Source of the DNA: Muribaculaceae bacterium
GTDB lineage: Bacteria > Bacteroidota > Bacteroidia > Bacteroidales > Muribaculaceae
Length of the DNA stretch: 22,847 bases
Direction of reading: 5' to 3'
NCBI GenBank assembly: GCA_009775195.1
Contig: VSPF01000020.1
Coordinates: 1-22,847, forward strand
Shown: one piece after another, positions 15,337 through 22,486 of the stretch
Layout: the number at the start of each line of letters is the position of its first letter
How positions within the stretch are numbered: position 1 is the stretch's first letter
Made by a program: the position numbers and the translations under genes
The notes under the pieces: model-generated
Told to the model about the DNA's origin: nothing
What the model saw: only the letters and a program-made list of their open reading frames with translations
Databases searched by the model: none

Positions 15337-16044
15337 ATGCGCGGAGTTGCTTATATTTTGGCTATGCTTCTTGCTGTCGGGGCGTATTGCTCGGGTGGCG
15401 ATAGTTTGTCGCGACGCGCCTACAGGGCGTTCTCTGCCGGTGAATGGGCCAGTGCGCAGGCCCTTTACGCATTGGTGACCGATGCCGCACCTGACAACGC
15501 CGGCGCACATGCGCGGATGATGACGGCAGCCCTGATGCGCGGCGACAGCACAGCCGTGCCTGCGGCCGTAGAGCGTGCCCTCGCGTCTGGTGTGGCCTTA
15601 GGCGCGCTGCTCGACAGTCTCCGCACCGACCTACGCATGACCAGCGGGTATAATCTCTATCCTGTCGCGCTCGAGGGCATTGCCGCAGACAAACCGTATC
15701 TTCGCCGACCGATTACCGACCGCCTGCTCGACTATTACACCGAACGGCGCGACGGTGCCATGATGGTTCGCTGCGCCCAACTTTTGCTTGTCGGCTTGCC
15801 CGACAGTCCGCGCTACCTCGACGCCCTTGCCTGGGGCAAGCTCTATCTTGGCCGTCGCGACGAGGCCGAGGCCGCATGGCGCCGCGCCCTCGTTGCCGAC
15901 CCCGACAACGCCCAGATTATAATCTCGCTTGCCACCCTCCTCGGAAACACCCCCGAGTCTACGGTCCTCCTCCACCGCGCCGACAGCATCTCCCCCTCCC
16001 CGGCCATAAAAGCAAGGCTGAAAGCCGCGTCTGCTACCCGTTAG
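15337..16044 (+). CDS. Exported tetratricopeptide-repeat-like protein
   Basis: This 235-residue protein has an N-terminal hydrophobic signal (MRGVAYILAMLLAVGAYCSGG). It could be a lipoprotein through Cys18, but the lipobox is weak. The mature part looks like helical hairpin repeats. The region SRRAYRAFSAGEWASAQALYALVTDAAPDNAGAHAR, and later LDALAWGKLYLGRRDEAEAAWRRALVADPDNAQI, are TPR-like with A/Y/P at the expected places. The probable role is protein binding in the periplasm. It has its own promoter and is GC-rich like core genes, so it looks native. It sits between two AT-rich accessory blocks. The partner and pathway are unknown. Confidence 0.8.
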   Translation: MRGVAYILAMLLAVGAYCSGGDSLSRRAYRAFSAGEWASAQALYALVTDAAPDNAGAHARMMTAALMRGDSTAVPAAVERALASGVALGALLDSLRTDLRMTSGYNLYPVALEGIAADKPYLRRPITDRLLDYYTERRDGAMMVRCAQLLLVGLPDSPRYLDALAWGKLYLGRRDEAEAAWRRALVADPDNAQIIISLATLLGNTPESTVLLHRADSISPSPAIKARLKAASATR

Positions 16045-16085
16045 GCGAGTTGCAATTATTAATTCAAAACCTTAATCTCTATACC

Positions 16086-17648
16086 ATGGATTTGCCAATC
16101 AAACATTCATATTGCGTGCTGCCAGGCAAGATATATGCCGGCGAATATGCCGGCGACAAAGTTGCACCTCTCGCCAAGGTGCGTCAGTTTATCGCTTTTG
16201 GAATTACTCATTTTGTCGATTTAACAGAAGAAGGCGAACTGAGTCCCTACGCGCACTACCTACCCAAAGAATGTTCTTATCGCCGTTTCCCCATAAAAGA
16301 CGTGTCGGTGCCCGGAAGCTGTAGTGAAGTCTTTGACCTAATGGAATATATAGTGTCGGTTATCTCCAAACCGGGCAATAAAGTATATATTCACTGTTGG
16401 GGTGGAGTAGGTCGCACAGGCACGATAGTGGCATGTCTTTATGAATATTTGGGCGAGAACTATGAGTATGCTGTCAGGCATTTGCGAGAGAGTTTTAGAC
16501 AATGCCCAAAATCGCAGTGGCGACAGACACCGGAGACCGACGAACAACTCAAGTTCGTAAAGGAATTTGACCAATACCTTGGATTGCTGAAGGAAAAAAA
16601 CATGCCGGTGGCAAAACAGCCGCAATATACTCCCGAACATATAGAGCATCTCAAAGACAACGAGGTGTTTGTCTTCGGCAGCAGTTTTGCCGGGCATCAT
16701 GGCGGTGGTGCGGCTCGTGTTGCACGGGAAAAATTCGGAGCCATACCCGGGTGTGCAGTAGGGTTGCACGGCCGCTCCTATGCCATACCGACAATGCAGG
16801 GTAGCGTAGAGGCCATAAGACCATACGTAGATGAGTTTATAGATTTTGCCAGGGACCACTCCTCACTCGTGTTCTATGTCACGAGGATTGGGTGTGGTAG
16901 TGCCGGTTTCAAAGATGAAGACATTGCGCCACTGTTTGCCAAAGCGGTTGGGGTTGGTAATATCATACTTCCTAAAACTTTTGCCGATATTCTTGCTCCG
17001 AAGCTTCCCTTTGATGCCTCGTCGGTAGAAGGTATTTTGAACTGGACACTCCCCGGACTGCAATTTTTCTATCGCGATACAGACATTGATGCAGACCTTG
17101 ATAAACTTGCAGAGGAGTATCGAGAGAGGAATATAATTCGGGCCGGTTTCTTCATCGACTGCACGTCTCGTGCTGCAAAACCAGTGAAACATATCAGATT
17201 TATCATTGCCTCGGCTCATGCGGCTCCCGTCTGGCAGGTAATGGGCGATGCCGAGGCAGAACAGTGGAGACTTAATGTACTTGATTACAATTCATATTTT
17301 AAGGTGGTTGATACATACCGTGTCGGAAATCATTTGCAGATTTTGCTACTACATATACCGCTTAAAGGTATCGCTATGTTTTCCGACATGGGGAACCTGA
17401 ACTTTGGTGATGGTTTTGACCTCGTAAAGATTGCCCGTAAAAGTTTTGATGACAAATCAAATATGGAACCTCTGCCTTGGCTCGAAACAAGGGCTTGGAA
17501 TGAGAGGACAAAAATGCTACCTGGAACCTCTTCGGAAGGATGGGCTTCACTCGACCCGGTTGCACCTCTCAACGATGCTGTCGCCAATCTGCACAATGCC
17601 GTATTGGACTTGTCGCAAGATGATACTGACTTGAACCAGCCAGGGTAG
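16086..17648 (+). CDS. Three-part protein: dual-specificity phosphatase, macro-like A1S_2505-type domain, unknown C-terminal domain
   Basis: This is a 520-residue cytoplasmic protein. Residues about 5-170 form a tyrosine/dual-specificity phosphatase. The P-loop is HCWGGVGRTG (103-112) with catalytic Cys104 and Arg110, and the probable general acid Asp72 lies in PIKDVSVP. Residues about 192-303 match the family I recall as A1S_2505-like or macro-like, with VFVFGSSFAGHHGGGAARVA, SYAIPTM, VTRIGCGSAGF and NIILPKTF. The Gly-rich loop suggests binding of an ADP-ribose-like ligand. Residues about 311-520 (FFIDCTSRAAKPVKHIRFI, LQILLLHIPLKGIAMF) are not recognised. The ATG at 16086 is chosen because the open frame upstream lies inside the TPR gene. 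It is AT-rich against its neighbours, which suggests transfer. No promoter box is visible in the 41-base gap. Substrate and biological role are unknown. Confidence 0.8.
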   Translation: MDLPIKHSYCVLPGKIYAGEYAGDKVAPLAKVRQFIAFGITHFVDLTEEGELSPYAHYLPKECSYRRFPIKDVSVPGSCSEVFDLMEYIVSVISKPGNKVYIHCWGGVGRTGTIVACLYEYLGENYEYAVRHLRESFRQCPKSQWRQTPETDEQLKFVKEFDQYLGLLKEKNMPVAKQPQYTPEHIEHLKDNEVFVFGSSFAGHHGGGAARVAREKFGAIPGCAVGLHGRSYAIPTMQGSVEAIRPYVDEFIDFARDHSSLVFYVTRIGCGSAGFKDEDIAPLFAKAVGVGNIILPKTFADILAPKLPFDASSVEGILNWTLPGLQFFYRDTDIDADLDKLAEEYRERNIIRAGFFIDCTSRAAKPVKHIRFIIASAHAAPVWQVMGDAEAEQWRLNVLDYNSYFKVVDTYRVGNHLQILLLHIPLKGIAMFSDMGNLNFGDGFDLVKIARKSFDDKSNMEPLPWLETRAWNERTKMLPGTSSEGWASLDPVAPLNDAVANLHNAVLDLSQDDTDLNQPG

Positions 17649-17804
17649 TTCTCCGGCTTATTAGTGCATGTCGGGTCTCTTGGTTGCGTTACCTACTGTT
17701 TATTGCATCGTTGTTATGGGATATTATTTCAGCGACACGTGATTAGTTATTCTTATTAATCAGGTTGACAACAACTTTGACTATCGTGTCTTTTTCTTCG
17801 GTGC

Positions 17805-18275
17805 TTATTCGTCAATTCCTGTTTGTTGGTCGTCGATGGCGTGGATGATTTCGAGTTTGAGAGACTCGGGGTAGTCTTCGTTTGCCATGTAACAGGTGAT
17901 GATGCGTTGGAGTAAGTCTTTGTCGATGCGGCCGGCGGCGACATGATAGATGATTGCTTCCATGCACTGCATGAAGCCATAGGCATGCCAATAGTAGCCG
18001 TTATGAACGAGGAACCAAACGCCAATGGTCAATGCCACGCGCTTATTGGAATCCTCGAAATAATGGCCGGTACATAGGCCGAAGACAAGATAAGTCAGTT
18101 TCTCGACGAAAGTCGGGTAGTATAGGTCATTTTGCACAAAGTCGAGCACTTTGCGTATGCCGCCTTCGTCTTTCACGCCCTGAAGTCCACCGCCACTGGC
18201 TGCAACAGTCTTACGATAGACCTCTAACGTCCCGTCGTAGTCGATATATTTCAGTTCTTCATTCATCGTCGTCAT
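17805..18275 (-). CDS. doc: Death-on-curing (Doc/Fic) family toxin
   Basis: This 156-residue Fic-fold protein belongs to the Doc subgroup. Doc of phage P1 phosphorylates EF-Tu and stops translation. The Fic motif is HYFEDSNKR (71-79), fitting HxFx(D/E)xNKR, with Ser where Gly or Ala is usual. The preceding LTYLVFGLCTG and following VALTIGVWFLVHNGYYW fit the family. A flap-like stretch, YRKTVAASGGGLQGV (20-34), is near the N-terminus. The start could be at 18275 (17-nt overlap with the upstream gene) or 18266 (8-nt overlap, ATGAATGA); I give the longer form. It is downstream of and coupled to a DNA-binding protein that may be its antitoxin. Activity is not proved by sequence, but the catalytic His, Asn and Arg are intact. 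Confidence 0.85.
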   Translation of the reverse strand: MTTMNEELKYIDYDGTLEVYRKTVAASGGGLQGVKDEGGIRKVLDFVQNDLYYPTFVEKLTYLVFGLCTGHYFEDSNKRVALTIGVWFLVHNGYYWHAYGFMQCMEAIIYHVAAGRIDKDLLQRIITCYMANEDYPESLKLEIIHAIDDQQTGIDE

Positions 18276-19281
18276 CGGCTTGCTTTAGACGTTTTAGAAC
18301 TTCTCGGTTGGCTTCAAGGATATTATCAAAGTCGATTGAGGCGTCGCCTATGAACTTATCGAACTCGTCGGGAGTAACTGCTCGTAGATATTCAGCGAGA
18401 TTTCCATGCCAGGCATCTCGGAACGCTACATCGCGCGATGCCATCTTTGAACGCGCGTCGTTGATGAACGGTTCCATCATCGGTGCGGTAGCCAAATCAT
18501 CAATGATTGTCTTTACCTCTTCGATAGAAAGTTGCCTGTTGCCGTTCTCGGAATATTGTTTCTCGATTTGATAAGCCACACCATTTTCAAATGACGAAAT
18601 GCAAAGCAACACCTCGGCATATAGCGTGTGACGTACATTTTCTTCGTTTTGCAGACGAAGGACAACGCGATATTCCTTGGCATTTTCCCGGAATACTGCT
18701 TTATATATCAAGTCGGTAATCTGCTCGTACTTGTAGGTCGGAATACCTTCTACGTATTTGCCTACAGCTTGAGTGAAAATCTTGCGATAGTTCTCGCTTT
18801 TTATTGCCGTAGGGAGATAGTCGCGGTCTCGCCAATTGATATATTTGGTTCCACCTCCTGCCCGACCATTGATTGTGGCGATGACAATATCAAGTATGCG
18901 CGTGCGAAGTTGTTTGGCTCTCTCGCTCTCGGTGAGAAGCATCCCGATGTTCAGAAATGCCCGGAAAGTGAACACCCCTAACTTACGGACTTTGTTAGGG
19001 ACATTAATGTCCCCATCAAAATGTAATCTTATTTCTTTCAGTGAGTTACCCTGACTTAAAAAATAGCCGTTAGCACGAAGCTCGTCGCCATATTCTTGGA
19101 TATAGCGCTTAATAGTCCTCTCATCCACTCCATAAAACTCGGCCATCATTTTAGTGGTGAAAAGCACTTGGTCGTGGAAGCGCAGACCGTTAACATCCAA
19201 GTTTTCTTGGATAGCTTGAAGGGCATAGCTGTTATTCAGCACGTTCTGCCGTTCGATATTTGATACTGTCAAGTCGTTCAT
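18259..19281 (-). CDS. DNA-binding protein (RhuM-like) associated with Doc toxin, probable antitoxin/repressor
   Basis: This 340-residue cytoplasmic protein shows a helix-turn-helix segment near residues 40-75 (VLFTTKMMAEFYGVDERTIKRYIQEYGDEL). Such a segment is seen in RhuM-type and other DNA-binding proteins that precede Doc genes in Bacteroidetes. The middle part (KLGVFTFRAFLNIGMLLTESERAKQLRTRILDIVIATINGRAGGG) fits that group. Helical segments follow (VGKYVEGIPTYKYEQITDLIY). The C-terminus ends in an acidic run (ADDDDE), as in antitoxins that occlude a toxin. The ATG at 19281 sits beside a promoter within a 12-bp inverted repeat, so self-regulation is likely. The stop overlaps doc by 17 nt. 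That it is the antitoxin is inferred from context. Confidence 0.75.
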   Translation of the reverse strand: MNDLTVSNIERQNVLNNSYALQAIQENLDVNGLRFHDQVLFTTKMMAEFYGVDERTIKRYIQEYGDELRANGYFLSQGNSLKEIRLHFDGDINVPNKVRKLGVFTFRAFLNIGMLLTESERAKQLRTRILDIVIATINGRAGGGTKYINWRDRDYLPTAIKSENYRKIFTQAVGKYVEGIPTYKYEQITDLIYKAVFRENAKEYRVVLRLQNEENVRHTLYAEVLLCISSFENGVAYQIEKQYSENGNRQLSIEEVKTIIDDLATAPMMEPFINDARSKMASRDVAFRDAWHGNLAEYLRAVTPDEFDKFIGDASIDFDNILEANREVLKRLKQADDDDE

Positions 19282-19285
19282 GCCG

Positions 19286-19315
19286 CAAAGATAGCACTTT
19301 TGTTTTGATTTTCAA
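19286..19315 (-). promoter_or_regulatory. Promoter of the RhuM-like/doc operon, near-leaderless start
   Basis: The minus strand has TATCTTTG (19293-19286) as the -7 box and TTG (19315-19313) 19 bases upstream as the -33 element. The box ends 5 bases before the ATG at 19281, so transcription would begin at or almost at the start codon. Confidence 0.65.
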
Positions 19316-19337
19316 TCATATATGTGTGCTATCTTTG
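19286..19337. repeat. Perfect 12-bp inverted repeat at the RhuM-like/doc promoter
   Basis: Arms CAAAGATAGCAC (19286-19297) and GTGCTATCTTTG (19326-19337) are exact reverse complements separated by 28 bp. Each arm contains a TATCTTTG box, one facing the operon and one facing the polA 3' end. This is a good candidate operator, and possibly a divergent promoter pair. Confidence 0.8.
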
Positions 19338-19359
19338 TGGATATGGAGGGCGGGTTGGT

Positions 19360-22095
19360 TTAGTGTGCGTCGAGCCAGTTGGTGGCGGTGCCGGCGGCGG
19401 CGGTCAGGGGGACGCGGCCATGGTAGGCGTTCTCCATGTTCTCGATAACCAGGGCCTGCATCTGGGCGAGTTCGCCCTCGACGACGTTGAAGATTAGTTC
19501 GTCGTGCACCTGGAGTATCATTCTCGATTTCAGCCCACGGCGGCGAATTTCGGAGTCGATGCGCACCATGGCTACCTTGATGATGTCGGCAGCCGAACCC
19601 TGCAGTGGTGCGTTGATGGCGTTTCGCTCGGCATACGAGCGCACGGTGTTGCTGCGCGAGGCTATGTCGGGCAGATAGCGGCGGCGCCCCATGATGGTGG
19701 TCACGTAGCCGTCTTGGCGGGCGCGCTCGATAGATTCCTGCATGTATTCGGCCACACGGGGGTATGTGGCGAGGTAGCCGTCAATCAGTTCCTTGGCCTC
19801 GCTGCGCGGTATGCCCAGGCGTTCGCTCAGGCCGAAGGCCGATATGCCGTAGATGATGCCGAAGTTTGCAGTCTTGGCATTGCGACGCTGCGTGTCGGTC
19901 ACATCGTCGAGGGCTTCGTGATATATTTTGGCCGCCGTGGCGCGGTGAATGTCGGCTCCCGACAGGAAGGCGTCAATCATCACCGGGTCGCCGCTAAGGT
20001 CGGCCATTAGGCGCAGCTCGATTTGCGAATAGTCGGCACTGAGCAGCAGGCATCCCGGGTCGGCGATGAAGGCGCGGCGTATGTCGCGGCCGTCGGCACT
20101 GCGGATAGGAATGTTCTGCAGGTTGGGATTGGCCGACGATAAGCGACCTGTGGCTGTAACGGTCTGATTATATGTCGTATGCAGCTTGCCGGTGGCCGGA
20201 TTTATGAGTTTCGGAAGGGCATCGATATATGTGGCCAGCAATTTCTTAAGGCCGCGTATGTCGAGGATGAGTTGCACCAAAGGCACAGTGGAGGCATATT
20301 TTTCGAGTATGTCCTCGGCCGTCGACCATGCACCGCCCTTGGTCTTGCGGGCCTTGGGGTCGATTTGCATCTCGTCGAAGAGGATTTGGCCGACCTGCGA
20401 GGGCGAACCGACGTTGAACCGCCGCCCGGCAATGGCGTATGCCTTTTCTTCGAGGTCGTGTAGACGCTCGGTAAGCTGTCCTGACAGGCGCCGTAACTCG
20501 GCCACGTCGATACGTGCCCCCTGCCACTCCATGTCGGCGAGAACGGCGACGAGCGGCATCTCTACGTTTTCGAGGAGGGATGTCTGGCCCCGTTCGTCGA
20601 CTTCCTTGAGCAATATCGGCTTTAGCCTGAGGCACAAGGCTGCGGTCTGGCACATGGCGTCGACAGGGTCGAGCGGAGCCGACGAGCGGTCGCCGGGACG
20701 GTCGTAATCGTATGTGCGCACGCCGAGGTAGGTCATGGCCAGGGTGGCGACGTCGTGCTTCTGCTCGGGCTGGCACAGGTAGTGGGCCACGGCGGTGTCG
20801 AACCACCGCGCACCGTCGAAGGGCATGCCCATGCGGCGCAGTATGAGCATGTCACGCTTGATATCAGAGCCGCAGATGGTGACGCCCGGGGCCGTAAGCA
20901 GCGGCGTTATGTAGAGCGGCGCGTCGGGGAGGGCGGCAAAGTCTATGTATGCCGTTGTGGGCGTGTCGCTACCGACGGCGTAGTACGCCAGTGCGATGCC
21001 GTAGGCCGTGGCTGTCATGGCCTCGCTGCCTACGCTGTTGAGGGCCATGCCGACAGTGCCGGCCTCGATGGCGTGGCCGACAAACTCACTAAGCCCGGCC
21101 TGGTCGGTGATTTCGCGGCCTTCGACTGCCGGGGCTTCGGCGACGGGTATCTCGGCAGTCGCCGCCGGTTCGTCTTCTACGAGGTCGAAAAGTCCGCCCT
21201 CGCCACGTGTGGCCACGGGCATGGGCGCGAGTTTGGCAAGGAACGATTTAAACTCGAGCTCGGTATATAGCTTTTTCAAGGCCTCAGTGTCGGGTTCGCA
21301 GCGGCGCAGCGACTCCGGGTCGATGTCGGTGGGCACGTCGGTAATGATTGTCACGAGTTCTTTCGACATGCGGATTTGGTCGGCGTTGTCGACTATTTTT
21401 TTCTGGAGCGCGCCCTTGAGCTTGTCGGTGTTTTCGAGCAGGTTTTCTACCGAGCCAAACTCCGCAATAAGTTTGGCCGCCGTCTTTTCGCCTACGCCGG
21501 GGCAACCGGGCACGTTGTCCGACGCATCGCCTTCGAGGGCCAGGAGGTCTATTACCTGGCGCGGCGACGATATGCCGTAGCGTTCGCACACCTGTTGTGG
21601 GCCGCGTACTTCGAAGCCCTGTCCCTTGATGGCCGGGCGGTACATAAACACGCGGTCGGTCACCAGTTGGCCGTAGTCTTTGTCGGGGGTCATCATATAG
21701 GTGGTGAAGCCCCCGTCGAGTGCGCGGCGCGACAGCGTGCCGATTACGTCGTCGGCCTCGTAGCCCTCGACCTCGACCACGGGTATGCGGTAGGCCGCGA
21801 GTATGGCCTTGATATAGGGGAGCGCCAATGTTATGTCTTCGGGCTGCTTGTCGCGCCCGGCCTTGTATTCGGGGTATTGCTCGTGGCGGAAAGTGTGGCC
21901 GTGCGCCGGGTCGAAGCATACGGCTATATAGCCGGGGTTCTCTTTCTTGAGGAGGTCTTCTAGGGTGTTCACGAAGCCGAATATGGCCGAGGTGTTGAAG
22001 CCCGCCGATGTCGTGCGCGGAGAGCGGAGCAGGGCATAGTATGCCCTGTAAATCAGGGCATAGGCATCGAGTAGAAATAGTTTCTTTTCTTCCAT
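19360..22095 (-). CDS. polA: DNA polymerase I, 3'-5' exonuclease domain apparently inactive
   Basis: This 911-residue enzyme handles gap filling, repair and primer removal. The 5'-nuclease domain (about 1-290) keeps LLDAYALIYRAYYA, GYEADDVIGT, TPDKDYGQLV and the GDASDNVPGCPGVGEKTA loop. A Pro/Ala linker follows near 300-325. The 3'-5' exonuclease-like domain (about 325-500) has ALNS (351-354) where DxE is expected and lacks the third-motif Asp. The polymerase domain is complete: motif A DYSQIEL (688-694), motif B RRNAKTANFGIIYG (737-750) and motif C HDE (864-866). The ATG at 22095 is preferred over 22116 because MEEKKLFLLDAYAL matches the family and the longer form would overlap the upstream gene. 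It is the last gene of the CD225-DUF2752-polA group. Confidence 0.97.
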   Translation of the reverse strand: MEEKKLFLLDAYALIYRAYYALLRSPRTTSAGFNTSAIFGFVNTLEDLLKKENPGYIAVCFDPAHGHTFRHEQYPEYKAGRDKQPEDITLALPYIKAILAAYRIPVVEVEGYEADDVIGTLSRRALDGGFTTYMMTPDKDYGQLVTDRVFMYRPAIKGQGFEVRGPQQVCERYGISSPRQVIDLLALEGDASDNVPGCPGVGEKTAAKLIAEFGSVENLLENTDKLKGALQKKIVDNADQIRMSKELVTIITDVPTDIDPESLRRCEPDTEALKKLYTELEFKSFLAKLAPMPVATRGEGGLFDLVEDEPAATAEIPVAEAPAVEGREITDQAGLSEFVGHAIEAGTVGMALNSVGSEAMTATAYGIALAYYAVGSDTPTTAYIDFAALPDAPLYITPLLTAPGVTICGSDIKRDMLILRRMGMPFDGARWFDTAVAHYLCQPEQKHDVATLAMTYLGVRTYDYDRPGDRSSAPLDPVDAMCQTAALCLRLKPILLKEVDERGQTSLLENVEMPLVAVLADMEWQGARIDVAELRRLSGQLTERLHDLEEKAYAIAGRRFNVGSPSQVGQILFDEMQIDPKARKTKGGAWSTAEDILEKYASTVPLVQLILDIRGLKKLLATYIDALPKLINPATGKLHTTYNQTVTATGRLSSANPNLQNIPIRSADGRDIRRAFIADPGCLLLSADYSQIELRLMADLSGDPVMIDAFLSGADIHRATAAKIYHEALDDVTDTQRRNAKTANFGIIYGISAFGLSERLGIPRSEAKELIDGYLATYPRVAEYMQESIERARQDGYVTTIMGRRRYLPDIASRSNTVRSYAERNAINAPLQGSAADIIKVAMVRIDSEIRRRGLKSRMILQVHDELIFNVVEGELAQMQALVIENMENAYHGRVPLTAAAGTATNWLDAH

Positions 22096-22099
22096 AACA

Positions 22100-22486
22100 T
22101 CATAAGTTGCGCCCAATCCAATAGGCGACGATGGCGATAAAAATCGCGATGATAATCACCGGCTTTACCGAGGCGGCGTGCAGCCGTGGCCAGTGCCGGC
22201 GGCCGGCCTCGACGATAAAGTAGTAAGCGGCCAGGGGCACGGCGAAAAATACCATGGGGTTGAAATGCCATGCCTGCGCGATATCGCCGTGGAGCATGGC
22301 ATGCAGGGCACGCTGGCTGCCGCAGCCCGGGCAGTCATAGCCGGTGAGGAGTTTGAAGGTGCATTTTGCCCCGGCACCCTCCGATGGGTCGTGGGTGTAG
22401 TAGTACCATGCGAGACCCGCGACGGTGATTAGCGCGGCCGCAGCAGCCGCTGTCACCGCCACAAGGTGCTTTGCGCCGGGCTTCAT
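22100..22486 (-). CDS. DUF2752 domain membrane protein
   Basis: This 128-residue inner-membrane protein has the DUF2752 signature DCPGCGSQRALHAMLHGD (about 51-68). Hydrophobic segments lie at about residues 8-28, 75-92 and 105-125. The two-Cys CPGCG motif is typical of the family, but its function is not known. The ATG at 22486 (MKPGAKHL) overlaps the stop of the upstream CD225 gene (TGATG), which favours it over an in-frame ATG at 22564 inside that gene. polA begins 4 bases after the stop. The pairing with a CD225/dispanin gene is common in Bacteroidales. The tight packing with polA suggests co-transcription, not necessarily shared function. Confidence 0.88.
   Translation of the reverse strand: MKPGAKHLVAVTAAAAAALITVAGLAWYYYTHDPSEGAGAKCTFKLLTGYDCPGCGSQRALHAMLHGDIAQAWHFNPMVFFAVPLAAYYFIVEAGRRHWPRLHAASVKPVIIIAIFIAIVAYWIGRNL

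Noticed and set aside
17649..17804. AT-rich gap between the fusion gene and doc
   Set aside because: No coding frame, promoter box, tRNA or strong hairpin is visible; the only near-hairpin (AGCC/GGCT at the start) is 4 bp.
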